64,000 bases of DNA from Pseudeuparius sepicola (lineage: Eukaryota; Arthropoda; Insecta; Coleoptera; Anthribidae). This document shows, in pieces, positions 22,801 to 35,800 of the stretch (positions are counted from its first letter, which is position 1; every line of letters begins with the position of its first letter). Location: positions 6,301,153-6,365,152 of the forward strand of contig OY987305.1 in assembly GCA_963920635.1 (NCBI GenBank), read 5' to 3'. Below the pieces are notes generated by a model. It was given only the letters and a program-made list of their open reading frames with translations, ran no database searches and was not told the origin of the DNA. The translations under genes and the position numbers were made by a program.

Positions 22801-25061
22801 CTGAAAGGAATGCCGATTATAACGAAATTACGAGAAAAATTATGTTTCCTATGGTAATACAATAAAATATGTCAAAGGAAGTTCTGTAATTCCGTTGTTT
22901 TTTTTAGGGCCGATCTTTGAATTCCCACGAATATCTCTTCTGGTGTGGTGATTTCAACTACAGAATAGACATGGATAAAGACGAAATTAAAGAACTAGTA
23001 AAACAAGGCGATTTTCCATCAATTCTTGCTTGTGATCAACTAAGGGTAACTAAAACAATTTCAAAAACAACTAATCTTGTTTTGGTCCGCTTTTAGAAAC
23101 AGCAAGGGGAAGGTAGTGTTTTCAAAAACTTCATTGAAGGAGAGATAACATTTGCACCAACATACAAGTATGATTTATTCAGTGACGATTATGACACCAG
23201 CGAAAAGTGTAGAGCTCCTGCTTGGACAGATAGAGTGCTGTGGAAAAGACGGAAACATTCTCTGGAAATTAACGGCACCTCGGACAACTGGTCTCCAGGA
23301 ACGTTAGTGCAATATGGTAGGGCTGAATTGAAACAGAGCGATCACAGGCAAGAAATTCCGATTCCCTTTATATCTCAATTTTAAAAACAAAAATTTTAGG
23401 CCTGTGATAGCAATCATTGATATAGAAGCGAGAATGTTAAACAAGAGCAAAAGACGGCAAGTATTTTTCGAGGTAATTGCCGATATGGGACCCCCGGATG
23501 CCACTATCATAGTTCATTGTGAAGGTGTTACGCCAAATGAAGATTCAAGTGTGTTTGATGATGACATTGTCATGATAATGCTCGAGGAATTTGCTCAATT
23601 TGGGGAAACTATCTTGGTTAGGTTTGTCGCCGACACTATGTGGATCACATTTAGAGATGGCCAGTCTGTTTTGGAGGCCATGAAGAAAACTGATGGACAA
23701 GTCAGGGTAAAGGAATTATTCGTTAGAGAACATTCTCATATGATAATGTTCCGCAGTAAAAATATTCCGCACATGAGAATTTTCCATTTTTTACAGATTC
23801 GCGATTTTGACCTTACCTTGTCCCTCAAAACACCAAACTGGGTAGAAAGAGCACAAGAGGAAATAGGACTGTGCTCTAGCAACACAATTCCGTTGTATAG
23901 TTCTCCCAGCCAGTCTCACTACAATTGTTTAGGTGACCACATCTTCTAATTTTTTTCTATTAAGCAATAAAATACCTTTCTAGGCATACCAGAAGTAGCG
24001 AAATCAGTAGCCCCAAACAGGCCCGCGCCTCCTTCCAGACCTCCCCCGCCATCGGCTAAAGCGACACCGCCTGCGGCAAGAAAGGCGCCGCCAAGGGCAG
24101 GTGTGATCAGCATGCCGGTCAGGCCGGCACCAGCCCAAGCTGCTAGTGGTCAGAGCGGCCAATCTTCGCCGCCAGGCCAGCCACAGGTGCAGAGTTCAAC
24201 TCCTCCAGGGGTGCCAACCCCAGAACTACCCGAACAAGAGACGGGGATTTATGAGGAGATCAACGATGATTTCGTGAGCGCTCCAGAACCCACAGGTGAG
24301 TCTCAGATTAGGTTTGGTATAAGATATGAGAATGATCACACTACATGAGGCATTCTCATATGGGGAACAATAAACTCACCTTGAAAATGTTCCACATAAA
24401 ACTCTAAAATTGTTCTGTAACTTTTCCTACTAATAAAATGTTTATATTTTGATCTTCTATGAGAATGTTCCGCAAAACATTCTCACATGATACCAGAACT
24501 TTCTCACATTTCCACGTGTTCTGCAACTTTTCCTGTTAGTTAAACGTTTCTATTCTGGCCTCACGTGAGAATATTTTGTGGAACGTTATCACATATTGCC
24601 AGAACATTCTTACACGAGAATGTTCCCCATGAAAATGTTCTGTATCTTTTCTTACTAGTTCATGTTTCTATTTTGATCACATTGGAGAATGTTTTGCGGA
24701 ACATTCTCACATGATATCAGAACATTTTCGCACGAGAATGTTCCCCATGAATGTTCTGTAACTTTTCCTACTAATTGATCTAATTCTAATTCTGATCTCA
24801 GGTGAGAATGTTGTGCGGAACATTATAGCATATGACGCTAGAACATTCTCACATGAGAATGTTCCACTTGAAAATGTTCTGACCTACTGTGCTGGTATTG
24901 CATTGTTCTTTACAAATAAAGAGTTTTTAGGCCCTCCACCACCACCCCCTCCTCCAAGACCAGAAGTGACTCTTCCCCCGACTCTGCCAAGAGGGGGTCC
25001 ACCCCCGGTGCCGGCGAGATCTGCACCGCCTCCACCATTACCGGCCAGGCCGAGGCAGTAA
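19871..25061 (+). CDS. Synj: Synaptojanin (phosphoinositide 4-/5-phosphatase)
   Basis: This enzyme strips phosphates from phosphoinositides and helps uncoat clathrin-coated synaptic vesicles. Fifteen exons: 19871-19997, 20055-20281, 20331-20464, 20514-20678, 21140-21458, 21511-21677, 21726-22117, 22172-22651, 22708-22853, 22908-23045, 23097-23347, 23400-23706, 23797-23932, 23984-24295, 24931-25061. Frame is kept throughout, giving 1143 aa, complete. Residues 1-510 are the Sac1 domain with the catalytic CX5R motif ([12 protein letters not shown], Cys390-Arg396). Residues 530-850 are the inositol 5-phosphatase: GTYNVNGG (537), WCGDFNYR (731), PAWTDR (806), SDHRP (846). About 860-960 is the RRM-like domain, and 997-1143 a proline-rich SH3-binding tail that ends in polyproline. 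The 23348-23399 intron begins GC rather than GT. The 90-nt intron 23707-23796 is in frame and stop-free. The last intron holds a minisatellite. Confidence 0.95.
24296..24890. repeat. Palindromic minisatellite in the last synaptojanin intron
   Basis: Roughly 120-bp units, four to five copies, each built around GAGAATGTTnnGCGGAACATTCTC-like dyads and a CTTTTCCTACTAATT spacer (clear at 24461, 24563, 24685, 24803). Each arm contains GAAnnTTC, the core of a heat-shock element, which may be a coincidence of the palindrome. Related copies of the dyad occur in the 90-nt intron at 23727-23782. Confidence 0.7.
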
Positions 25062-26888
25062 ATAAATGTAAAAAAATGCGGTACTAGTCAAAATTCTAAC
25101 GTGTGCTTATATGTATTTGTTTCCCTTAAGAGTGCGCAGCAACAGGAAAAGATATAAAGTAATGGTTCTCTTTACTTTGACTTCGTAGCGGCACTTTTTC
25201 GTTTTAAGCTTCCCGTTCGAAAAATGGATGTACTTCGCAACATTTTTAGATGGAGCTGAGTATACTTTAATTTTTCTTGCCGTTTGTCTGTGACTATTGT
25301 TTGGCTGTTATTACTTTAGTTTTGCAACAAAATATCTGCTCCGATTTTACCATGTTAGGAGTTTTTGCGTGAAATGGATCTAGAACTGTGGGTGTTAATT
25401 TTCTATTGAATAAAAGTAGGGTGATCTTTGTTTAATTTATATGGTCCCTTATGCACTATTCAACTTCATGATCTTTTTATACTAATTTTATATTAATTAG
25501 AATCATGGAGGACTGTAGGCGAAATTGCTTGATTTTTCCGGTTTTGCTACGTTTGTTCTTACAGTCTTCCACAATTATCTTACGAACAACTGGTATTATT
25601 TATTGCAGAATAGACTTGTGACTTCTTTGAAACTACCCTGTATCTAAATGAATTTTATGTGATACGAAATAATATGGAATGCCATCAAAGTTATCTGGGT
25701 AGCTTTGAGAAGGCCATTTCGATTTACTTTTTAATTCTTTCACTTTTAAGTTGACGAGTCCATTTTGACACCAAATTTTGTTTTGATAATTATTATTAAA
25801 GGTTGATGTTCGAAGCAAGAAAATTAGTTCTAAATGACCTTGCTAACTAATGTCGATTCAAGAACAAAATTGTAAAAATGCTTGTAATAGGTAATGTATA
25901 GCGTACATTTTTATTTATGAACAATAGGATTATAAGCATTGGCTGCATGTTATGCATTCCTTAGGGTAATTAAATATTTTTTTAGTCGGTGTAGTATGTG
26001 CAATGTTGTGCTTAAACATTACATGGCGTGTTTATTATAAAAATATTTGGATTAACAAAAATGTAATGTCTACGCACATAATTATTATAGTTGCTAATTA
26101 CTATCAATAATTATTGTATTGAATGTTTCACAATTATCAAAGTGTTATTGTTAAAATATTTTGATATGTTAAGATTTATTTTCAAATTGATCAATGATAT
26201 GCATGTTAAGAAAGTTAACTATTGAAATTTTATTGCAAATGCATATGTTAAATTATACTATTATTTATCATGAATCATTAATAAATATGCAATTACTGTC
26301 AACAAGTGTTGTTTATAATGATCTTATTCCAATGGGCAAGAAATAAAACATTTTTTTCTTTATTTTTTACCATTTTAATGATTTCAAATTGTAGCGTTAA
26401 AATATTTTCTAAGAAATAAAATTGTGATTTTAAAAGTTGCTTTTTACAAACAAAAACTCTACAAAAATATTAATCGTATTTTGGTAGTTATGGTTTTACA
26501 CGCTAAAAGAAACATTTCTTGTACTTTACAAAACTCTGCCAATTCATGAGGCATTGTAAAGCACAAAGCATCAAATTTGTTTGTATATAAAAGTCAAAAA
26601 CTGTCTCAACCAAAAAGGACACGAAAAACACAAAGCGTGTTTCCCGCACTTCGTACCTTCAAAATGAAAGAAACCGAGTATGATCAAACTACTGACAATA
26701 ATTAGAGTAATATAGCGATACGCTAACCCTTAAGCTATACATTCTGGACGCCACGACACAAACAACAGTGTCCGTTTTTGTAAACTCTTCTGCTCCATTG
26801 AGTCTTTCTAGTGTTTCTGTCAAAACACGCACGTCACTTAAACACTGCATTCAACTATTACTAACTCTTTAAGTCCGGATATGCCTCT
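25062..26888. other. Convergent 3' intergenic region of synaptojanin and tango
   Basis: No exon or paired transposon is visible. Several plus-strand AATAAA hexamers follow the synaptojanin stop: one overlaps it at 25061 and others lie near 25408 and 26342. Both 3' untranslated regions must end in this 1.8 kb. Confidence 0.45.
26342..26364. terminator. Back-to-back poly(A) signals for converging genes (candidate)
   Basis: AATAAA on the plus strand at 26342-26347 lies 11 bp from AATAAA on the minus strand (TTTATT at 26359-26364). If both are used, the synaptojanin and tango transcripts overlap tail-to-tail here. The synaptojanin 3' untranslated region would then be about 1.3 kb and the tango one about 0.5 kb. 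Hexamers are common in AT-rich DNA, so this is only a candidate. Confidence 0.35.
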
Positions 26889-29800
26889 CTATTCAAAACT
26901 CGTATCAAACATGTTCAGGTCTCCAAACGATGCTGGGCCACCTAAAATTTTAAAAAAGGTTAGGCGTTTCAGCTATGGTCCATTATTATTTCAAGTACTC
27001 CACAGATATTTCCAGTATTTTAACAATCTCTTGGTATTTGAAACGTCCAAGATCATTTAAATTCTTTGTTGTATTTCAAAATACTTATTTAAGATATTTC
27101 AAGTACCTTGACTTTATTTAAGTACTTAAAATTGAATGGAATTATGAGGTTTATTTTAGACATTTCAACTTGTGTTAGTAAAATTTTTTGCTCTATTTAT
27201 AGACATTTAGAGCTATTTCATAGATTACTTTCGAAAAAATTGTTAATGGTCACTTTTTAAAATTTTTTTTAGAATATGATAGGAAAGTTGACCAGTTTTT
27301 TCTTACCATTCTCTAAAAATAAGAATATTTTCTCTTGACATTTGATTATTTCAATTCACCCCAGTTTTCCAATTACAAAAATTCAATTTTGAGTATTTCA
27401 AATACTAATAGAGATGTTTGATGTTTCATTAAAGTCATTAATTTGTTGTATTATAAATAAATATGAAATTATTGGAACTCTTGTTTTTTTTTGTTCTTGG
27501 TACTTAAGATCAAGAAAAACACTAAATTTTAGTATTTTGAACACTAACGGGGATATTTTAAGTTTCATTGATGTCATTTGTTTCATTTCAAATACATTTG
27601 GAGTTATTTCAAGTATTGACTTTTTACTTAGTATTTGAAAATACACGAAAGATACCCAAATTAAAACTGCAGATATTTAAAATACTTTGAGGTTCATTTT
27701 AGATATTTTAACTTGATATGTTGTTATACAGGGACCGGCAGAAAGTTGGACACAAAAATTTAATATTTTTAAACTTTGATTTCGATTAATTTAAATTTCT
27801 AGGTGTTAATCGAACAAAATTAAAGTTTAGTAGCAAATTTATGTGTTATCCTATGATAAGTTGCGCTTGCAGTATTTTGTTTTTTTGTAATACACAGGGT
27901 GGTCGAAAAAAATACAAAAAAAGTTAAAGTTCTTTTTTTGACTAGGTGGCTATGACTTTAAATCTGACATCCACCTTTGATTCCAAACAACTTTTGTAAG
28001 TAATTTTATACCGTATTTTAAAAAATAAGAGTACTTTACCCTTGAGTTATTTTGACATTTTTCAATCTACCTCGTATCCAAAAAGATATATTTAAATTTT
28101 GATATGTGCGTTTTGAGTTTGAAATGATGCACCAACTTTTATCAAGAATAAAATTTTCTGAGATATTAATAATAAAAAAGTTTTCCATTTGTGTCCAACT
28201 TTCTGCCGGTCACTGTATATTTATAGACATTTAGAGGTGTTTCGAATAAAATTACTTTTTCTTGGCACATTTCAAATTACCGAAGTATTGCAATTACTAA
28301 AATTTTATTTACAGTATTTCAAATAATAGAATATTTGAAGATTCATTAAAGTCAATTGTTTTGTATTTGAAATCATGAAGTATTTCTCGTCATCCAAGTA
28401 TTACAGCTGTTTATGTTTAAATAAAGCTTTTTGTTGCATTTCTAATGATTTGGAGGTATTTTAAGTATTGATACTTTTTGTCTGGTGTTTGAAGAGGTAT
28501 AAAAATTGCCTCAAGTTAAAACTACCAATTTTTCAAATACTTCCGACAACTTTTCCGATATTTTAACAAACTCCGCAAGACGCTAACCTTGATCCAACAT
28601 CTGCAGCATATCCGATAGCTCGTGCGGCTGCGGCTGGGCCGGGGGCGGCCCCGAACCGCTGGAACCCGGCCCCGCTTCCGACGTTTGCGCCGTCCCCTGC
28701 CAGTTCGGCCACTGATAAGGCGCGGGAGCGGGTGGGGGACCGCCTGCGGACGCCGACCTCGATCCCCCACTCAGCTGAGTGTACGTCGGCCCTAGGCAAA
28801 CTTTACACGTTAAAATTTCAGTCGACGACCTACGAATGACGACACGCGACAGCCTCGTGTCGCGGACGTGATCCTCACCTGGTGACCGCGGACTGGGCTG
28901 GCTGTATTGGTAGGCTTCCGGGGCGGTCGGCTGGGCCTGTCTGAGGCTCCAGGCGGCCGCCGCAGGCGTTGGGCTGCTGATGGCCGTCGTGGAAGACATG
29001 GGCAGGTACTCGTTCTCCGCGGAAGGCAGCATGTGGGAATATATGCCGGTGTCTCGCCTCTGCAGGCTGTAGTCCAACCCCGGCTGGTGGTAGGTGCCCA
29101 CTTCTGGCGTTTCCGTCGTCGTCTCGCCTGTCGAATGTAACGACTTCGCTGTCGTATTCGTGCAGACGATATATTCCACCTGAAAGTTCCGAAACACTTA
29201 GACACGACACTTCCGATTTCGTTCGATTTCTTACCTCGTCTGTGTACGGATTGAGGAAAGAAAATGCACTGGTTCTCAGCCACACCCACTCGCGGTTCTT
29301 CGCTCTAAATCTGTACATTACCGACAAAACTTGTCCTTTCAATTTGAGCACTAAAAACAAAACATTATCTCTGTTGTGCCTAAAGGAATATATCGTACCT
29401 TGTTCGAAGCTGTCCTTCATATGAGTTTGATCTTCCGGATGGAAGAACTCAAAACAACTTTTACCCAACAACTCTGGAGGCGAGTAACCTAACAATCCGA
29501 TCACTCTGTGATCCACAAATGTGAATTTACCATCCATAGAATGACGGGATATAAATTCCGCGTTGCTGTTCGAACCTGACATGTCGCTGGTATTTGGGGT
29601 CGATGTCACTTGCAACCTAGACATTTTTTAGTAAAATCGTTCAATAATTTAAGAAACTATAGTTTGGTTACACAAATGTACAGTTTCACATGTTATGTAC
29701 CCCTACAACTTTTTTTAATAAAAAAGTTAAAGGAAATCTTTATTTCCATGATAGAAAACACCATCCAAATATAAGAACTAAGTTGAAATATATGTTCTTC

Positions 29801-32800
29801 AATGCGAGTGTTTATTCAGCATATACAGGGTGATTCAGTTCCGGTGCTTAACATGGGGATCTCGGAAACCGTACCAGATACGAAGTCAGTTAAATGGAGG
29901 CAAACTTGCGCCTTTGGGTGCCTAACAATATGCCGTTGAGAAACTATAAATATTTTCATGGGTTGCTGAGATATTTAAGAATTTTTTTTTTTTAATTAGA
30001 TTTAATTTTTTTCTGGGCTATTTGCGATAATATTGAAAAATAAATTATATCTTTTCATTGCAACTTTTTCTGTACTACGTTATGGATTTTTTTTTTATTC
30101 CATATTTCGAAATGAATCGTTGTCCTGAGTACAACGATGTATGACACATACATATTTTTCTCGTTTTGGCCCCTAAAATGCATATTTACTACGAAAAAAA
30201 TTAATGCAGCCCTGGACTGAGCATTTTTCTTTTTTTTTTTTCAAAGCTATTATTCCAATTATCACAGGTGATCGTTATTTTAATACCTACTGAATTAATT
30301 AAACTCCATGTTTGCCATATTTTGAAATTATTTTTTATATTTTAGGTAAAATGTATCCCACTATTGTTAATAAGTATTGTTGTTATATATAAAGTATTTA
30401 TAAAAAAGAATTTCAAAATACGACTAACATGGAGTTTAATTAATCCAGTAGGTATTAAAATAATGATCACCTATTATAATTGGAATAGCTTTGAAAAAAA
30501 ATGCCTTGTCCAGGAAAGTATTAATTTTTTTCTTAGTAAATGTGCGTTTTAGAGACCAAAACGAACAAAAATATGTATGTGTCATACATCGTTGTACTCA
30601 GGACAACGATTCATTTCGAAATATGCAATAAAAAATCCAGGTTCGTATTTAAAAAAATGAAGATGATCCCGCTATCTCAAAAACGAAACGTCGCACCGAA
30701 AATCTAAAAATACCATGACGTAGTCCAGAAAAAGTTGCAATGAAAAAGTATATTTATTTTTCAATATTATGGCAAATGGCACCAAAAAAAAACTTATTTT
30801 AAAAAATTTGGTTTTTCTTAAATATCTCAGCAACCCATCAAAATATTTTAACATTCTTAACGGCATATTGTTAGGTGCCCAAAGGCTTTGCCCCCATTTG
30901 ACCGACTTTGTATCTGTTATGATTTCCGAGATCCCCATGTTGAGCACCGGAACTGAATCACCCTGTAGTAATGTAAAAGTTTCAGAAATTTAAATTTCGC
31001 GCCCGAGTTGATACCTCAAATAATAACCAAGAAAGTGAGGTTAAGTAAAGAAGAAGTGTTAAGCTAAGGTTATACAGTCGCCAATCGCAAATTGCGGTAG
31101 TGAAAAATATTCATGTCGGTCCAATAAATTCGCAAAAGCTGCATTTATTTCATACACTTGCGATTTACTTTTTAGGAAATTTAGGGACTTTTAAATATAA
31201 CTAGACCTTTGTTTATTTAGTGAAAATGCCGAAAAAAATCCCGATTCTTTTATTCAAGAAAAAAAACTAGGTAAGAAGAAAATTGCGCTAAATAAATATT
31301 GTAATAAACGGTACCTGCAATTTTAAATTATACACATGACAATACCATTACGTTTGTTTTTATTGAAACAGTAATTTACAACTAACACAAAAGTGTTTTT
31401 TTTTAAATTGAAAATTTTCAGCTTTTTTTTTCGGAAATATCTGTTTTTTAAATTTTATAATAAATAATGTACTTAGCTTGAATTTGTGGATCATAGGATA
31501 AAGACAAAGATTGTTTTTATTTCTAAAAAAACATTTGGTAATCTTGACAACACCCCGTATAACATAACCCCTGATGGTCAAGTTAGACTCTCGGGAAATT
31601 TTCCTACAGCTCCTTTATTTCAGTTGTAGGCGGTACATATTTTGCAAATCCCTGTACAATGTGACTGATGCTGCCAGATCGTTTAGAATTAGAAACAATT
31701 AGAATGTTGTACACTTTTTAAAATTTGGGAACGGAACTATACCTTCCAATAGCCACAAGACAGCAATGAGAAGTGTGCATATCATCTTCCGCCTGCCGAT
31801 CCATTTGGACTCCGCTGAACATATCTGCAACTTTACCTACTCCAGCAAATAAATTGTCTTTAATTTTTCACAACTCACCTGTTGGGGGCCAATTTTTAAT
31901 ATAGCCGGTACAATGCACCACTGCGTAATTTTGACCGTCCCTAGCCGGTCCCAAGCTGTTCCTCTGTTTTAGTCTATTTAGATGTCCGACCGCCATACTG
32001 TCAGGCGATAGATTTCCGATTTTCATGCGACAGATAAAGCCTCTTCTCGAACCCATGCAAAGTCTCATAGAAGCTGCAAGACAAAAAATTACATGAGACA
32101 GTTTTCTATGTGGTAAAACGAAGCTTACATTGATGCCCTTCCTTCTTGACTGTCCCCGTTTTCAAATCTAGGATTCTGCCGGTATTTTGAGGTTCTTGCG
32201 TCGACAACTGCTCTCTAACCTTCTCGACATCTTCAGGATGAAGGTTATCGTAAATGCAGGAGCCGTACCAATCGCTCTGAGAATAATTGAGCACTGGAGC
32301 CACGGAGTCCGACACGTAGATCACTCTTCCGGTATCACAACTCACAACAAACAGAAATCCATCTGCTGCTTCCAATATGAGGTGCTTCAGTTCTTGGTCG
32401 GTGAGGAATGAGGGTTTGTAGGTACCGTCTGTACTTGTATTACCCGTACCTAGGAAAAAAAAATTCTATATAGCAATCTAGTATTTTTTTTTTTTTTCAT
32501 TTGAAATAGGCTATTCCCAAATCCACTCTATAAACTGGTCGAAAATTAAAGCTATCACCAGTGGCGTAACTACAGGGTGTTCAGAGTGTGCGGTGAACAC
32601 GGGCCCAGAGCTGTTAGGGGCCCACCGCCACCAAGATTCATGCAGGGCGCATAAATTTCGGTTTTTCCGATGCCAGCCGATTGATGTGGTGCTGCGTAGT
32701 AACCAACGAGTCAGAATCTCTAATCGGTTACATAGAGAGCCATTGAAATTTCGCAACAATAAAAATTCAAGGGTAGTACAAAATATGTATAATAACTTAA

Positions 32801-35800
32801 GAGTAAATGTACCTACAGGATGACCCAAACTCGACGCCCCAGGCCTATTGCGGGAACACGAAAATTGGAAATAAAATTTCGAACAGGGGTTTTTAAATTG
32901 GACATACTATAAGGCCCAATTATGACCGAAAATTTGCTTTTTTGTTATTTGGGGGAAATGGCCACTGTGACGTCATCAATAATATTTTTCCCCAGAACAT
33001 ACCATTTTTTTCCTAAATATCGAAAGTCCTTATCATTCTCAACAACTTTTATAGGAAAAGATTTTCTGTATCTTTTATTGTTCAAAATTTACAATTGATA
33101 GTCAGAAATTATTTAAGAGAATGTTATAGGTTGTCTTGTGCACCCCTAAACTTTTTCAACTGGAATATTAATAAACAATTTTTGTAACAAACTATAATAG
33201 CAAATAAGTCAGTAACAATAGCACAATTAAAACATTTAAAAAATACTCCAGTCGAACAAATTTAATGGTGCACAAGGTACCCTAACATACTCTTAAATAA
33301 TTTCTGACTATCGCAATTATTGTTTTCAAAAAATTCCATGTTTTTCATTCCATTCCATTAATAGCCCCTGTTCGAAATTTTATTTTCAGTTTTCGTGTTC
33401 CTGCAGTAGGCCTGGGGAGTCGAGTTTGGATCATCCTGTACAGAACGTACATGGTGAGTCAATCAACATTTTGACCTATAAAATGGCGTTTTTCGACCTG
33501 TAGTGAGCAATGTGCATTATTTTTAACTGTTGGTCAATACAAAGTTTAAGTTTGATTATTCTCTATGCACCTACAGGGTGTCCTATTTTCTCTAGTTTTG
33601 GAAGGTATCTCGGTTATTTTTAAAAATAGGGAGTTGCGGTTTTTGGAACACTGACCTACTCTTTTATAAAAAGAATGGTTCGTATACAGAATTTTCATGC
33701 GACCTCCCTAGTTTTTAAACACAAGGTCATTTTCAAAATTTGCCATTTTCAGGCACCCCCTATATCTGTTATACGCTAACTCGTTGAAATGGTAAAAATC
33801 GACCGTTATAGATTTTTTCACGTAGAATTCAGTGGCGTAAACGTTTTTTTTCTAGGAGGTAAGAATTTCAAAATATAAATATACCTTGCAAAAGTATCGA
33901 AAATGGGACATCCTGTACAATGCTTGTCATTGTTACACCACTTTCAAACATAAAAAAACACAGGGCCCACCTGAAATTTTGAACACGGGCCTATTCTTCC
34001 ATAGTTACGCCACTGGCTATCACCCTGTATACAGACTCTATAATGAGGATTGGCTATGTAAAATTTATATCGTATGTTTTATGATCAGCTAACAACACAC
34101 AGGTCCATTGTTGTGAAGCAGTTACATGAGCATGTTCAGTAAAGCTGAAAAATGACCGGTTTCGAATTGCTAACTTTGTTTATGAATTCTGGCGTTAAAT
34201 AGCTGCCAATGCCTTTATATCTCGCACAACAGGTGGGACATTATAATAGAGTTGTGTTTTAACACTTTTAACAGGGCAGCTATATTCTCTTAGGTCAGTT
34301 TTATACAAAAATAATTCCCAAATGTGTTGAATTTAAAGCACAGGATTTGTTACCATGTTTTTATTAACTCGCTTTTTTCAAATTTTGCAATCCTTTTTAA
34401 ACTAATTTGCCGATGAGCTAGAGACTTTAAACTTTAAACATAGCTCAGAACTGGATGACAATGCAATATTAATTCACTATATACATTTTATTATGTTATT
34501 TGTTTTATAAAAAATATTATGAATATTAAATAAAAATATTTGACAAGTTTTAATTTATGAACAGATAACTACAAGCCATAAGCTGGTAATAAATAAAAAT
34601 AAAGTGTTAACAACGCGTCAAGAAGAAAGGATGGCAAACAAACAGAGGGAAGAAAGCCAGATACTTGACAGTTTGCAATAATACGACAATACACCATAAG
34701 TTGGTAACCAAGAAGAACCTGGAATTCATTTGTTTTAATATTAAAATAATAATCTTATCACATTAATTTCGATTCCTTCTTTATTTTATTTTTCAGGAAA
34801 ATACCAATTAAATAGATTGATATATTGTATAGGTAGGTAGGTAATAACAATTTTCTATTTAAAATATGATCAGGTGAAGAGAAACTGAAATAAATATGAA
34901 ATTTGCCACATGTCTCTGTCATAATCTCATCAAGATGTTTAAGATCGATTGCAAAATCTCGAACACAAGACTAAAAAGAAGAAAATAATAAAATTTAAAT
35001 AGTTTTTTTCCTAATAAATCACGTTTATAAAAAGGACTAACAAACAAACAAATTAATGTTTTCTCAAAATCGTCATTAAAATCTCAGAAATCGACAGTGA
35101 AGTAGCCCATTATTGTACGATTTTTTCAATAAGTAGGCCTTGACTAGATGTAAACATCAAACGTCAAACGCGGAGCCATCGCCCGTCAAAAGTGACCAAA
35201 TATTCAAAACCCGGCCAATAAAAGCCCATTTAACTTTTCGCACACATTGCGAAATTTTTACCTATAGCAGCGCAATCTTTCAGTATAAATATTTTAGTAG
35301 GTTTGAATATCAATCTATTTTTCATGGACGCTGCACAACAGGCAGCAGTTTGCAGTTTCTGTTGGGAAGCGCCGTACCTCGTCATACTTGACGTTACTAC
35401 GTGACAATCGCTCTACTGAGCGATTGTCAAAGTCAAGCAACGCCGCGCGCAGTCGGTTCATGGACGGGTGATCTCTTATGGTTATTTTTTTGCATAATAA
35501 AACATTTCTTCCGATTTCAAAAAAATATAATATGTACGGCACTGAAGTTCTTTTATGACTCATGTGGTTTATTTGCCTCTTCCAGAAGCCTCGGCAACTA
35601 AATTCCACATGAGTCATAAAAAGTTGAACTTCAGTGTCTTGGTAAATAAATAACTATTATACTTTTGAGTCCGTTTTTTAGATTATGTTATACTTTTATT
35701 CCTTTCTAAAAACGTGGTATATTAAAAAAATTATTTAAATTTTATGACTTTCTTTCAACCCACCACCCAAAAAAATATATCTACACCAAGGGATTCTACG

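Larger units (their letters stand above)
32559..34015. mobile_element. hAT-type non-autonomous element with a perfect 8-bp target duplication
   Basis: Ends are CAGTGGCGTAACTA at 32559 and TAGTTACGCCACTG at 34015. The flanks are identical octamers, GCTATCAC, at 32551-32558 and 34016-34023, the target-duplication length of hAT elements. Internally GGGCCCACC occurs near 32618 and again near 33963. Two smaller foldbacks are nested inside it (32816-33438, 33574-33915). No transposase frame. Confidence 0.85.

Noticed and set aside
28907..29289. Frames overlapping the tango tail on both strands
   Set aside because: They occupy other frames of the GC-rich tango exons 28879-29179 and 29235-29350, which are supported by ARNT homology and splice phase.
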